DNA of 64,000 nt from Lewinellaceae bacterium. Lineage in GTDB: Bacteria; Bacteroidota; Bacteroidia; Chitinophagales; Saprospiraceae. Location: positions 1 to 64,000 of the forward strand of contig JAHELJ010000005.1 of the NCBI GenBank assembly GCA_024644235.1, written 5' to 3'. Shown in pieces: positions 43,561 through 52,629 of the stretch (position 1 is its first letter; each line of letters starts with the position of its first letter). The notes under the pieces were generated by a model. That model did not search any database. It saw only the letters and a program-made list of their open reading frames with translations, and had not been told where the DNA came from. The position numbers and the translations under genes are program-made.

Positions 43561-44169
43561 ATGAGAACCTATATAGTAACAGCCTTTTTCGTACTGGGCA
43601 CATTTTTGTGTAAAGCTCAGAATGGACCGCGTAAAATTCCGGATCGAATTGAAATAGACGGAGAGATCGTGACAGCGGTCATTACTGAAGACGACACACT
43701 CTATATCGCAGACCTGGCGCATGTCAGCGTAACTTCTCCCAGGAAGTTTATCAACAGGCAAGAATATCTCACTTATCTACGATATCGCAGCTACGCAAAC
43801 AGAGTTTATCCTTACGCAGTAGATGCAATCAGAATCTTTAGAGAATTGGAAACGATCAGAGAAGAACTGAATAAGCGCAAAGCAAAGAAGCATATTCGCC
43901 GATTGCAAAGAGAGCTGAAGGATGAATTTGAAGATCCGTTGAAGTCTCTGACCAAAACCCAGGGCAGAATTCTGATTCACATGATTGAAAAAGAACTCGA
44001 TACCCCAATGTACTACCTCATAAAGGACTTGCGCGGAGGGATCACTGCAAATTATTGGACCGCAGCAGGAAAACTATTTGGCTATCAACTTAGAGACGGA
44101 TATATAGTGGGAGATGACCCAATTATGGATGTAGTACTGGAAGATTTCGACATTTCCCATTCAAAATAA
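43561..44169 (+). CDS. DUF4294-domain exported protein
   Basis: A 202-aa protein with a signal peptide (about 1-18, MRTYIVTAFFVLGTFLCKAQ). The conserved core is KFINRQEYLTYLRYRSYANRVYPYAVDAIRIFRE followed by basic helices, matching the Bacteroidota DUF4294 family of unknown function. Start ATG 43561 gives the signal peptide; TTG 43552 is less likely. It is followed by mvaD after 32 bp and rhodanese, possibly one transcript. Confidence 0.85.
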   Translation: MRTYIVTAFFVLGTFLCKAQNGPRKIPDRIEIDGEIVTAVITEDDTLYIADLAHVSVTSPRKFINRQEYLTYLRYRSYANRVYPYAVDAIRIFRELETIREELNKRKAKKHIRRLQRELKDEFEDPLKSLTKTQGRILIHMIEKELDTPMYYLIKDLRGGITANYWTAAGKLFGYQLRDGYIVGDDPIMDVVLEDFDISHSK

Positions 44170-44201
44170 TCAGTACATTCCCAACTGTTAAAATAGTTTC
44201 A

Positions 44202-45290
44202 ATGCTTTACACACAAGAAGCGAGCAAACTTGTCGTGAAAGGAGATTTGCCGGCTGGATCGGTCACCTGGCAAAGTCCCTCCAACATTGCCTTGATCAAG
44301 TACTGGGGAAAACATGGTGATCAATTACCAAATAATCCTTCTTTGAGTTTGACCCTGAAAAACGCTTACACCCAGTCTACGCTTATTTATGCACCTCGAG
44401 ATGCTCCAACTGGAGGAGTAGCTATGAGTTTTTTATTTGATGGGCAACCCATGCCAGCCTTTCAAGAACGAATAGAACAATATTTAAACCGGCTCACCCC
44501 GATCTTTCCATTTATCGAGCAATACCAACTAGACATAAGAAGCCGTAACAGCTTTCCGCATTCAAGTGGAATTGCTTCATCTGCATCCGCCATGAGTGCC
44601 CTTGCACTATGTCTCTGTAGTATGGAACATGAGCTCTTCAATACACTGGAAGAAAATAATAGCTTTCGTCGCAAAGCTTCCCACGTAGCCAGGTTAGGGT
44701 CAGGTAGCGCCTGTCGCAGCATTTATTCCAAGGCAGCTTTGTGGGGTAAGACGGGGTTGGTGGAGAACAGTTCGGATGAATATGCCGTACCCATGGGAGA
44801 AGGTATACGCATCACTCTGGATGATTTTAGAGATGCCATTCTAATTATTTCATCGAGGCCGAAAGCTACCTCCAGTAGTCTTGGCCACCAAATGATGGAC
44901 ACTCATCCCTTTGCAGCAGCAAGATATGAGGCTGCACGTAAAAACCTTCTCCACCTTATAGAAGCATTGAGAAAGGGAGATCTCGACCACATGGCGATGA
45001 TTTGCGAGCATGAAGCACTTTCCCTTCACGCCCTTCTGATTAGCTCACAACCAGATATACTCTTATTGCAACCCAACACGATCAAGGTTATCCAGTTGGT
45101 AAGGGAATTCCGAAGGACTACCGGTAATCCGGTCTTCTTCAGCATCGATGCAGGGCCTAATCTTCATTTGCTTTATCCAGGGAGTGCAGCTGAAGAAGTC
45201 GAAAACTTTGTTACTGGTGTTCTTGCCGAATACTGTGAAGAGGGGGCTTGGATAAATGATGGCGTTGGTCCTGGACCCGTTCAACTGTGA
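44202..45290 (+). CDS. mvaD: Diphosphomevalonate decarboxylase
   Basis: A 362-aa GHMP-superfamily enzyme forming isopentenyl diphosphate from diphosphomevalonate. The N-terminal SPSNIALIKYWGKHGDQLPNNPS, the phosphate loop FPHSSGIASSASAMSAL and LGSGSACRSIY are diagnostic, and FFSIDAGPNLHLL lies near the end. It shows this organism uses the mevalonate route, as some Bacteroidota do. Other pathway genes are not in the window. Confidence 0.97.
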   Translation: MLYTQEASKLVVKGDLPAGSVTWQSPSNIALIKYWGKHGDQLPNNPSLSLTLKNAYTQSTLIYAPRDAPTGGVAMSFLFDGQPMPAFQERIEQYLNRLTPIFPFIEQYQLDIRSRNSFPHSSGIASSASAMSALALCLCSMEHELFNTLEENNSFRRKASHVARLGSGSACRSIYSKAALWGKTGLVENSSDEYAVPMGEGIRITLDDFRDAILIISSRPKATSSSLGHQMMDTHPFAAARYEAARKNLLHLIEALRKGDLDHMAMICEHEALSLHALLISSQPDILLLQPNTIKVIQLVREFRRTTGNPVFFSIDAGPNLHLLYPGSAAEEVENFVTGVLAEYCEEGAWINDGVGPGPVQL

Positions 45291-45309
45291 TAAACTGTGA
45301 ATTGATAAA

Positions 45310-45831
45310 ATGACATTTAGGACTCTATTGTTAATATTGATCCTGGCCGCCAGTCAGGCTGGAGCCCAGGAGCCCACGGATCAACTTGTTGGGGATCTGT
45401 CCTTCGACCGTACAATCAGATCATATCTCAAACTTGATGTACCGGTGATCACAGTTGACGAACTAGCTGACAAGAAAGACTCCTTCATCATACTCGATGC
45501 AAGGTCGAAGGCTGAATTCGAAATAAGCCATCTCAAGAACGCCCGATTTATAGGATTCAAAGAATTTTCACCCGACCACCTGAAAGGCATCTCTAAAGAA
45601 AGCAAAGTTGCCATCTATTGTTCTATTGGTTATCGCAGCGAGAAAATCGGGAACAAGCTGAAAAAACTTGGCTTTATTGACGTCAATAATGTCTACGGAA
45701 GCATCTTTGAGTGGGTTAACCAGGGCTATCAGATTGTAGATCAGAACGGACAGGCCACTAATAGACTGCACACGTACAACCGATCATGGAGCAAGTGGAT
45801 CACCAATGATTCGATTTCAAAACACTGGTAA
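45310..45831 (+). CDS. Exported rhodanese-domain protein
   Basis: A 173-aa protein with a signal peptide (about 1-20, ending AGAQ) and one rhodanese domain. The active-site loop is YCSIGYRS with the persulfide Cys; the entry motif is LDARSKAEFEISHL. Location is therefore periplasmic, and sulfur or thiol chemistry is likely, with unknown substrate. It lies 19 bp after mvaD and faces the Skp/OmpH pair across a terminator-like hairpin. Confidence 0.9.
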   Translation: MTFRTLLLILILAASQAGAQEPTDQLVGDLSFDRTIRSYLKLDVPVITVDELADKKDSFIILDARSKAEFEISHLKNARFIGFKEFSPDHLKGISKESKVAIYCSIGYRSEKIGNKLKKLGFIDVNNVYGSIFEWVNQGYQIVDQNGQATNRLHTYNRSWSKWITNDSISKHW

Positions 45832-45834
45832 ATA

Positions 45835-45863
45835 CAAAAAAGCCTCATCCCAAGGACAAGGCT
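45835..45863 (-). terminator. Terminator of the Skp/OmpH pair
   Basis: On the minus strand AGCCT and AGGCT arms (45859-45863, 45841-45845) flank a loop with additional TCC/GGA pairing, followed by six T. The same structure may serve the convergent rhodanese gene. Confidence 0.6.
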
Positions 45864-45890
45864 CTCTTTGGTTTTCTATTGAATCTGGTT

Positions 45891-46409
45891 CTAATTGGTC
45901 ATTCCCAATTTAGCTTTCACCAAGGCGGTTACGTCGTGAGCGTCGTCAGCAAAAAGAATAAATCCTGAGCTGGAGTCAAGAATGTAAGTGAAGCCATTTT
46001 CATCGGCCACCTCCTTGATCAATCCATTTACCCGGTCCAGAATAGGTTGCAGCAATGTCTGCTGTTTTTCAGCAAGTTGTTTCTGCATATCCTGTTCATA
46101 CTGGGTGATTTTCAATTCTTCGCCTTTTAATCCTTGAGCCTCTTCTTCCAGCTGCTTAGGAGATAGCTCGCCTTGTTGCTCCTTTCGTTGCAAATCCTGA
46201 TATTTCTTCTGAAACTCTTCGAGCATCCCTTGTCCTTTCTTTTGCAACTGTTTTTGTAATGCCTCGAGATTGGCATTGGCTTGTTTCACCTCCGGAATTT
46301 CTTGGAGGAGTGTGACGGAATTGAGGTAACCAATCTTTTGTGCTGAGGCAAAAACAGCAAAGCTCAATACAAAAGCAGGAACCAACAAATATTTTAGTAA
46401 TGGACTCAT
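45891..46409 (-). CDS. Skp/OmpH-family periplasmic chaperone (second copy)
   Basis: A 172-aa exported OmpH/Skp chaperone for outer-membrane proteins. A signal peptide ends AVFASAQ; the family start KIGYLNSVTLLQEIPEVKQA follows, then a long Lys/Gln/Glu coiled coil and the C-terminal GFTYILDSSSGFILFADD strand. ATG 46409 has a purine-rich AAAGGG at good spacing; ATG 46415 is the alternative. It follows its paralogue by 59 bp. Confidence 0.9.
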   Translation of the reverse strand: MSPLLKYLLVPAFVLSFAVFASAQKIGYLNSVTLLQEIPEVKQANANLEALQKQLQKKGQGMLEEFQKKYQDLQRKEQQGELSPKQLEEEAQGLKGEELKITQYEQDMQKQLAEKQQTLLQPILDRVNGLIKEVADENGFTYILDSSSGFILFADDAHDVTALVKAKLGMTN

Positions 46410-46468
46410 TTTCATCCCTTTTAGCTTTAAAAAATGGTGCACAAAAATAGAATTTTTATCGAAGTAAT

Positions 46469-46978
46469 CTAGTTCTTAAGCATTCGCAGTACATCTTCGG
46501 TTTTGTCATATCTATCGTTGGAAAAAATAACGCCAGCATTACCAGCCTTATCCAGAATAATGTCATAGCCCCTTTCATTGGCATAATCCTGAATGGTAGC
46601 GTAGACTTTGTCCTGTACAGGAGCCACCAATGATTGTCTTTTCTGAAACAATTCGCCTTCCGGTCCGAATTTCTGACGCTGGAGTTCGCGTACTTCTTTC
46701 TCCTTCGTCATGATCTCTTCTTCCTTCTGACGTTTCATATCATCGCTGAGCAGCACCAATTCTGCCTGGTATTTGTTGTACATGCTTTTGATCTTGTCAT
46801 GCTCTACAGCTATCTCTTGTTGCCACACTTGAGCTACATCATCAAGCTCCTCCTGGGCTTTCTTATATGCATCCATATTATCGAGGATGTAGGCTATGTC
46901 TACTACCGCAATTTTTTGGGCCTGTGAGAGGCCAAAAGCTAAGAATGCAAAAGCAATAGTTAGGAAAAATGATTTCAT
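46469..46978 (-). CDS. Skp/OmpH-family periplasmic chaperone (first copy)
   Basis: A 169-aa paralogue of the next gene. Signal peptide MKSFFLTIAFAFLAFGLSQAQ, then KIAVVDIAYILDNMDAYKKAQEEL, a coiled-coil arm, and DIILDKAGNAGVIFSNDRYDKT at the end. Start ATG 46978 is chosen over 47002 because it begins the signal peptide. Tandem skp genes, often next to bamA, are common in Bacteroidota; bamA is not in this window. Confidence 0.92.
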   Translation of the reverse strand: MKSFFLTIAFAFLAFGLSQAQKIAVVDIAYILDNMDAYKKAQEELDDVAQVWQQEIAVEHDKIKSMYNKYQAELVLLSDDMKRQKEEEIMTKEKEVRELQRQKFGPEGELFQKRQSLVAPVQDKVYATIQDYANERGYDIILDKAGNAGVIFSNDRYDKTEDVLRMLKN

Positions 46979-47025
46979 TATACTTGGTTTATTATCAATC
47001 AATTAAATCCAGAAAAATCGAAATT

Positions 47026-47079
47026 CAAAATTACAATTTTATGTTTTGGTTTCGTTCTAATGACTTGAGATCTATCTCA
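47026..47079. promoter_or_regulatory. Candidate -7 element (skp pair) and palindrome before adenine deaminase
   Basis: TAATTTTG (minus strand, 47026-47033) matches TAnnTTTG for the skp/ompH pair. TGAGAT-CT-ATCTCA at 47066-47079 is a palindrome that might be an operator in this 260-bp divergent gap. The rest of the gap (to 47262) shows nothing clear. Confidence 0.3.
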
Positions 47080-47262
47080 TTTGTTACAGGCAGTTTTGTG
47101 AATACGATCACCTCAAAAATCACTTATACTTACACTATCAAGACGTTACACTTGGCAAATCTGCTTATACATGGTTTTCTTTAACTCATGTTTAACGAAA
47201 AACTTAATGAAATTAACGAGTAGGACTTGCCGAAATAATCATCCTAAATTTTTGCCATTGCC

Positions 47263-48897
47263 ATGATAAAGAAAGTCCGTGGAAACATCGTTGATATTCA
47301 TTCGCGATCGATATTCTCAGGTGAAATACACATTGATGGAGACACCATCAAAGAGGTGATTCATCAAGATCACGACGTGAACACATTTCTACTACCAGGG
47401 TTCATCGATGCTCACGTGCATATTGAGAGCTCGATGTTGGTACCATCTGAATTCTCAAGACTTTCTTTACCACACGGCACGGTAGCCACCGTTTCCGATC
47501 CTCATGAAATCGCAAATGTCTTAGGAGTCAAAGGGGTTGAATACATGATTCAAGATGCATCTTCCGTACCCCTGAAGATATATTTCGGCGCACCCTCTTG
47601 CGTACCAGCCACTCCATTTGAACAAGCAGGAGCAGCAATTGGAGTGGACGACATCGAAAGGCTTCTGCAAAACCCGGCTATAAAATACCTGGCTGAAATG
47701 ATGAACTATCCTGGTGTGCTGCATAAGGACAGTGAAGTGATTGAAAAAATCAGAAAAGCCCAGAATGTTGGTAAACCGATCGATGGTCATGCCCCCGGAC
47801 TTAGAGGTGATATGATGCGAGATTATTTCAATAGCGGAATCAGTACTGACCACGAATGCTTTACCTTGGAAGAGGGTTTGGAAAAAGCACAAGCAGGCGT
47901 GCACATCCTGATTCGCGAGGGTAGCGCTGCAAAGAACTTCAATGCCCTGATCCCGATCTTGAAATCCCATCCAGAACAGGTCATGTTCTGCTCTGATGAT
48001 AAGCATCCGGATGATTTAGTAGAAGGGCACATAAATCAGATCGTCACCAGAGCCCTAGAGCTTGGTTATGATCTATTTGATGTATTGCGGGCAGCTTGCT
48101 TGAATCCCATACTTCACTACGGACTTGAAGTCGGCACCCTGTGCCAGGGTGACAAGGCAGATTTTATTAGAATCACTGATCTTGAATCATTCCACGTGGA
48201 GGAAGTTGTCATTGATGGGGAAAAAGTGGTGGAAGAGGGACAGGTGCTATTTTCCAGCTCCAAACCATTGATGATAAATAACTTCAGGGCTCAGAGATGC
48301 AATGAGGCAGATTTCAGAATAACCAGGCGGAAAGGTGCTTGTAAGGTGATTAGGGCAATTGATGGAGAATTGATAACGGAATCATACAAGGTGGATCCGC
48401 CAGGAGAAGTGCCGTATATTCTGGCAGACCCCCAAGCTGACGTGCTTAAGCTAGTAGTATTGAATCGGTATTACCCGGCCTCTCCGGCCCTAGCTTTGAT
48501 AAACGGTTTTGGACTGAAGACGGGTGCAATTGCTTCGTCGGTGGCGCATGATTCGCACAACATTATCGCCGTGGGCACTGATGATAGCATGATAGCTGAA
48601 TGTGTCAATCTCATTGTCATCAGCACAGGAGGAATTGCTGCTGTATCAGGTGACGAAAAACATATTCTTCCCTTACCGGTAGCCGGAATTATGACTATCG
48701 AAGATGGTCACAAGGTAGCCAGAAACTATGCAAGGATCGATCATTTTGTAAAATCCGGATTAGGCAGTAAGCTGACTGCTCCATTCATGACTTTATCTTT
48801 CATGGCTTTGCTTGTAATTCCACAATTAAAACTTAGTGATCAGGGCTTGTTTGACGGATCAGCTTTTAAGTTCACTACACTGTTTGATTCTGATTAA
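47263..48897 (+). CDS. ade: Adenine deaminase
   Basis: A 544-aa amidohydrolase of the bacterial Ade type converting adenine to hypoxanthine and ammonia. Metal ligands appear in LLPGFIDAHVHIESSM and DGHAPGLRG, and further signatures are GISTDHECF and FCSDDKHPDDL. A YNPHH-type C-terminal domain is present (VAHDSHNIIAVGTDD). It differs from Add-type adenosine deaminases. The 3' end overlaps convergent rsmG by 23 bp. Confidence 0.96.
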   Translation: MIKKVRGNIVDIHSRSIFSGEIHIDGDTIKEVIHQDHDVNTFLLPGFIDAHVHIESSMLVPSEFSRLSLPHGTVATVSDPHEIANVLGVKGVEYMIQDASSVPLKIYFGAPSCVPATPFEQAGAAIGVDDIERLLQNPAIKYLAEMMNYPGVLHKDSEVIEKIRKAQNVGKPIDGHAPGLRGDMMRDYFNSGISTDHECFTLEEGLEKAQAGVHILIREGSAAKNFNALIPILKSHPEQVMFCSDDKHPDDLVEGHINQIVTRALELGYDLFDVLRAACLNPILHYGLEVGTLCQGDKADFIRITDLESFHVEEVVIDGEKVVEEGQVLFSSSKPLMINNFRAQRCNEADFRITRRKGACKVIRAIDGELITESYKVDPPGEVPYILADPQADVLKLVVLNRYYPASPALALINGFGLKTGAIASSVAHDSHNIIAVGTDDSMIAECVNLIVISTGGIAAVSGDEKHILPLPVAGIMTIEDGHKVARNYARIDHFVKSGLGSKLTAPFMTLSFMALLVIPQLKLSDQGLFDGSAFKFTTLFDSD

Positions 48898-49507
48898 TGA
48901 TCAGAAGATACTTTTGGTCGTAGTAGTGTTCCTCAAAATAACTGGTAAGGGAAATCTGCTCAATTGTAAAATCGTGGGTGTGAGCTTGTAATTCTTTTCT
49001 CAGGTCACCTCCCTTGAGTAATACAATCTTTGATTTTGGCGATAGAAGGAGTGGCCTGCACCACCTGATCAATTTGGAAAGATCTGCTACAGCACGAACA
49101 ATAATATGGTCAAATTTGTCGGAAAGGCTTTCGGCCCTGGCATGTTGCGCAGCGACATTGCCCAGCTTTAGCTCGGCCACTATAGCATTTACGGCTTCAA
49201 TTTTTTTTCGCGTCCCATCGATCAATGTAAAATTGATTTCAGGATAGTATACTGCCAGAGGAATACCAGGAAAGCCGCCCCCTGTACCAAGATCCAACAC
49301 GTGATCTCCAGGTTTGAGCCCACCCCATTTGGCAATAGCCAGGCTGTGCAGTACATGATGTGTATATAAGCCTTCGATGTCCTTTCTGGAGATGAGATTT
49401 ACTCTTTCGTTCCAATAGCGGTAAAGAGGGCCCATGGCGGCAAACTGATCAATCTGATCATTCGTCAGGTCGGGAAAATATTTTTGGATACTGCAGTCTA
49501 TCGCCAT
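48875..49507 (-). CDS. rsmG: 16S rRNA (guanine527-N7)-methyltransferase
   Basis: A 210-aa RsmG (GidB). The SAM loop is HVLDLGTGGGFPGIPLAV, with RYWNERVNLISRKD before it and IIVRAVADLSKLI downstream. It methylates G527 of 16S rRNA; loss gives low-level streptomycin resistance in other bacteria. It overlaps the GT2 gene by 10 bp, ending the MtfA-like/GT2/rsmG unit. Confidence 0.97.
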   Translation of the reverse strand: MAIDCSIQKYFPDLTNDQIDQFAAMGPLYRYWNERVNLISRKDIEGLYTHHVLHSLAIAKWGGLKPGDHVLDLGTGGGFPGIPLAVYYPEINFTLIDGTRKKIEAVNAIVAELKLGNVAAQHARAESLSDKFDHIIVRAVADLSKLIRWCRPLLLSPKSKIVLLKGGDLRKELQAHTHDFTIEQISLTSYFEEHYYDQKYLLIINQNQTV

Positions 49508-50580
49508 TGATAACCCGGTCTTCGTATCATTAGGAGAAATGTAAGTGGATAATATAGTAAATACATTAAATCAAAAATCGGCATCAATAATGGTAGTGGT
49601 TGGGATATCTGACGAAAAGCGTGGAGCGTTTTAAAGTAGATGATGAAAATACGCAGAACATAGAGGGTTAGAACGATCCAAATCCATGGAGTAAAGACCA
49701 GCAAGATGGCGGTGGCAAGGAATAGCCAATGACTTAAGGCAATCAAAGTCAATAGTATCTTGTGTGCGATCTTATAATGATAAGAGACGGAGAAGTGTCG
49801 AATCTTTTGCTGTAAAAAGGTTTTCCAATTCGACACTGCCGGTGAAGTGGTCATAGCCGAGGGACAAGCTGCTGTGGTTGTGTTTTCACGTGTGGCTGCA
49901 TGATTGACCAATAGATCATCATCCCCGCTTGATTCTTCGAAATAATGTCCCGGAAGACAGTCAAATATTTCTTTTCGGTAGGCGATATTTCTACCAACGC
50001 CCATGTAGGGCATTCCTTTTGATGCCATGGACATGTATAAAACAGTGATATAGATGACATCAAAAGCATGAAAATGAGAGGCAAAACCGGCCGCAGGAAT
50101 CACCGGAGATGCTCCCAGCACCATTTTCTTCCTTTCAGTTAAGGAGGCAGTCATACTAGCGATCCAGTGCGAAGTCAGGGGACGGCAGTCTGCGTCTGTT
50201 AGCAACAAATCCTGAAATCTCGAAGCAGCCAATCCAGCCTGTATGGCCATTTTTTTCCCATGAGTGCCTTCGGGGAGCGATAACACAACCAATTGGCCAC
50301 TAAATTTTTTCATAAATGCACTCAAAACCTTCGGGGTTTGATCGGTGGAATGATCATCCACGACTATGACTTCAAACTCATGATACTCCTGATCCAGGAC
50401 TAATGGCAGATTTTGGGCGAGAGCCGAGGCCTCATTCTTGGCGGCTATGATCACCGAGACTCCCGAGTTCTTCGTGGTTAATTGGTCCTGAGATTTCACC
50501 ACAGGTGCAATCAGAAAGATCCAGACAATTCCTTGAGCAATTGCACAGAGAATAAAAATCAGCGTAAGCACAATGGTCAC
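49498..50580 (-). CDS. Membrane-associated family 2 glycosyltransferase
   Basis: A 360-aa GT-A glycosyltransferase with an N-terminal membrane anchor and C-terminal hydrophobic segments. Donor-binding motifs are VIVVDDHSTDQT, LLTDADCRPL (DxD) and SGDDDLLV. It would transfer a sugar to a lipid or polysaccharide at the inner face of the membrane. Start codon is GTG 50580, overlapping the stop of the MtfA-like gene (TAGTG). Confidence 0.9.
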   Translation of the reverse strand: MTIVLTLIFILCAIAQGIVWIFLIAPVVKSQDQLTTKNSGVSVIIAAKNEASALAQNLPLVLDQEYHEFEVIVVDDHSTDQTPKVLSAFMKKFSGQLVVLSLPEGTHGKKMAIQAGLAASRFQDLLLTDADCRPLTSHWIASMTASLTERKKMVLGASPVIPAAGFASHFHAFDVIYITVLYMSMASKGMPYMGVGRNIAYRKEIFDCLPGHYFEESSGDDDLLVNHAATRENTTTAACPSAMTTSPAVSNWKTFLQQKIRHFSVSYHYKIAHKILLTLIALSHWLFLATAILLVFTPWIWIVLTLYVLRIFIIYFKTLHAFRQISQPLPLLMPIFDLMYLLYYPLTFLLMIRRPGYQWR

Positions 50581-51449
50581 TATACCTCAAGAGATTGTTG
50601 CTGGTCAGCAGCGCTGAGTGCGGTCATCGGATCTATTCCAAAGTACTCAGCCATGGCATCATATGAGGTACTGGAATACATCTTATATCTCACTGGAAAA
50701 ATAAAGAAATAGGTTATGGCCACTGCATCCCAATTAATGTAGGATTCAGGTAGACCAATGTACTCCACGACATCTTCATTCTTAAAGCCACTGATTTCAG
50801 CGAGTTTATCTATCTCTACTTTGAGTTCTGGCATGTCTTTAAGCATCACGACTTTAGACCACTCATACATTGCTGAATTAAAATACTCTTGTGGGTATCT
50901 GAATGCCTTCATGAAATGATCACCGCTGAATATCAACACATGATCTTGGACGTAAAGTTCTGAAGTGTGAAGGTCGTTAGGAAATTGCGGAGTGGGAAAA
51001 GGGTGTCGATAAATCACAATGTTTTGAAAATCATCGAACCGGCTATGCCAGTCGGTTCTAAAAGCAGTAAGCATAAACGCCGAAATTGCGACCACGGCCT
51101 TTAAGTCCTCGGGTACTTTATCAAATCCCTGGGGCATGAAGTTGGCGGTTTTCATGTAGGTACTTACCCGGCTGTCGAAAGCGCTTCGTTGTTCAGGACT
51201 AAGGCAGGCATAAAGTGGCATATGATCATTGATGAACCGCACCATGCCTTTAGGAAGTTTTTGTGGGTAGCGATTCAGATACCAGCGGTCAATCTCAGGA
51301 TGTATTACATAGACGACGGCCACGGCAATGATAAGTGGGATTAATAGGTAGGAATATTCGGGATAGCCAAAAACATAACACACGAGCAAAACTATACCCA
51401 CCAAGGCAAGTAATGGAATAATTATCAACTTCGATAGATGCATGTTCAT
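50580..51449 (-). CDS. MtfA-like membrane protein lacking the zinc-peptidase motif
   Basis: A 289-aa protein with two N-terminal membrane segments (about 8-48). The soluble part follows the MtfA (DUF980) pattern: LSPEQRSAFDSRVSTYM, VAISAFMLTAF, DFQNIVIYRHPF and VLIFSGDH. Where MtfA has HEFAH, this protein has NSAMYEWSKVV, so no zinc site is visible. MtfA in E. coli is a zinc peptidase that inactivates Mlc. This looks like a pseudo-peptidase. It leads the GT2-rsmG unit. Confidence 0.7.
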   Translation of the reverse strand: MNMHLSKLIIIPLLALVGIVLLVCYVFGYPEYSYLLIPLIIAVAVVYVIHPEIDRWYLNRYPQKLPKGMVRFINDHMPLYACLSPEQRSAFDSRVSTYMKTANFMPQGFDKVPEDLKAVVAISAFMLTAFRTDWHSRFDDFQNIVIYRHPFPTPQFPNDLHTSELYVQDHVLIFSGDHFMKAFRYPQEYFNSAMYEWSKVVMLKDMPELKVEIDKLAEISGFKNEDVVEYIGLPESYINWDAVAITYFFIFPVRYKMYSSTSYDAMAEYFGIDPMTALSAADQQQSLEV

Positions 51450-51534
51450 AGCTCAACTAAAATTCAATCTGTTTGTTTGGCCTGTGCAAAAAGAATTCTA
51501 AATTTGCAATCCCTTCAAAATCAGGGGCGTCGTT

Positions 51535-51607
51535 GGTACCTTAGCTCAGTTGGTAGAGCACAGGACTGAAAATCCTGGTGTCCCCAGTTCGATTCTGGGA
51601 GGTACCA
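51535..51607 (+). tRNA. tRNA-Phe (GAA)
   Basis: A 73-nt cloverleaf: acceptor GGTACCT/AGGTACC, D arm GCTC/GAGC, anticodon stem CAGGA/TCCTG with loop CTGAAAA (anticodon GAA), T arm CCCAG-TTCGATT-CTGGG and discriminator A. The 3' CCA is not encoded. It is the only RNA gene I find in the window. Confidence 0.97.
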
Positions 51608-51631
51608 CAAAAATAAACCAAAAAACACTTC

Positions 51632-51679
51632 AATCAGGTTGCTTGTGTACTTACAGGCAACCTGATTCTTTTTTCTTTC
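51632..51679 (+). terminator. Terminator after tRNA-Phe
   Basis: Perfect 11-bp arms AATCAGGTTGC (51632-51642) and GCAACCTGATT (51657-51667) with a 14-nt loop, followed by a T-rich tail. Confidence 0.9.
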
Positions 51680-51736
51680 AACAGATGTGCCAAACTTGGC
51701 AACACATGATAATTATATCTTATATTTAAAGCCACC

Positions 51737-52240
51737 ATGAACTTCAGTACGACCTACCCTTCTCCTATTGGCAAAATACTTATTGAAGCCTCCGAAACTG
51801 GCATAAGGAAAGTGACTTTTGTCGATGACAGTTGGCCGGATTCAGAACATCCGGAAGAGCTGCTCAATTGTATTGATCAACTTGATGAGTACTTTTCCGG
51901 ATCCAGAGTTTCTTTTGATCTCAATGTTGATTTGTCGACGCTACCACCTTTTCACCAAGAAGTGCTGCGTCTCGTGAAGACTATCCCATATGGAAAAACA
52001 AGGTCGTATGAGCAGATTGCATGCTTTCTGGGCAATCCCAAGTTGGCCAGGGCAGTGGGGCAGGCAAACGGGAACAATCCAATTGCAATAATTATTCCCT
52101 GTCACCGAGTGCTTGGTAAGAAGGGGGACCTCACCGGCTATGCTCATGGGTTGTCGATCAAAATGAAATTGCTACAACTGGAAAACCCGAAAAATTACCT
52201 ACCCCAAATCAAGCTGTTTCAAGAAGTCTCAGCAGGCTAA
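51737..52240 (+). CDS. ogt: Methylated-DNA--protein-cysteine S-methyltransferase
   Basis: A 167-aa Ogt/Ada-C suicide enzyme that removes O6-alkyl groups from guanine. The acceptor Cys lies in IIIPCHRVLG, with VGQANGNNPIA upstream and the helix-turn-helix IPYGKTRSYEQIA. An N-terminal RNase-H-like subdomain is present. It starts ATG 51737 after the tRNA terminator. Its stop (TAA) shares bases with the convergent apaG stop (CTAA). Confidence 0.96.
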   Translation: MNFSTTYPSPIGKILIEASETGIRKVTFVDDSWPDSEHPEELLNCIDQLDEYFSGSRVSFDLNVDLSTLPPFHQEVLRLVKTIPYGKTRSYEQIACFLGNPKLARAVGQANGNNPIAIIIPCHRVLGKKGDLTGYAHGLSIKMKLLQLENPKNYLPQIKLFQEVSAG

Positions 52241-52623
52241 TTTAGTTTGAAGGGAGCGATCAATTCAAAAGCAGGAATATCTACTTGAAACAACGAACGA
52301 TCGTCAAGCCTCATCATGGTGTAATATCCATGCATCTTTCCCACAGCTGTAGATAGCGGACACCACGAGCTGTAGTCATGGAGCTGTCCCGGTTCGAGAA
52401 TTGGCTGTTTGCCAATGACTCCATCTCCTTCGACTTCCTTGACCATTCCTGAAGAATCGAAAATAAACCAGTGTCTTCTCAGGAGCTGGACGGTGTGCTC
52501 GCTCAGATTTTCGATCGCGATCTGATATGAATAGAGGTAGCGGCTATCCACTGGATTAGAATGCACTGGCTCATAATGAGCCACCACACTGATTTTTATT
52601 CCGTTGGTGATAAGGGCATCCAT
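52237..52623 (-). CDS. apaG: ApaG-domain protein
   Basis: A 128-aa ApaG family protein with an immunoglobulin-like fold. Family signatures are YLYSYQIAIENLSEHTVQLLRRHWFI, VKEVEGDGVIGKQPILEPG and GKMHGYYTM. ApaG is tied to Co/Mg resistance and Ap4A metabolism in enterobacteria, but its molecular role is unclear. It lies 6 bp after gmk, last in yicC-gmk-apaG. Confidence 0.95.
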   Translation of the reverse strand: MDALITNGIKISVVAHYEPVHSNPVDSRYLYSYQIAIENLSEHTVQLLRRHWFIFDSSGMVKEVEGDGVIGKQPILEPGQLHDYSSWCPLSTAVGKMHGYYTMMRLDDRSLFQVDIPAFELIAPFKLN

Positions 52624-52629
52624 ATTACA

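Noticed and set aside
48191-48201. CACGTG-centred sequence inside adenine deaminase (ATTCCACGTGGAGG)
   Set aside because: Three mismatches to the parS core consensus; kept apart from the two exact sites.
48875-49507. Reading the rsmG/GT2/MtfA-like cluster as a polysaccharide locus
   Set aside because: Only one glycosyltransferase is present and no sugar-nucleotide enzymes surround it.
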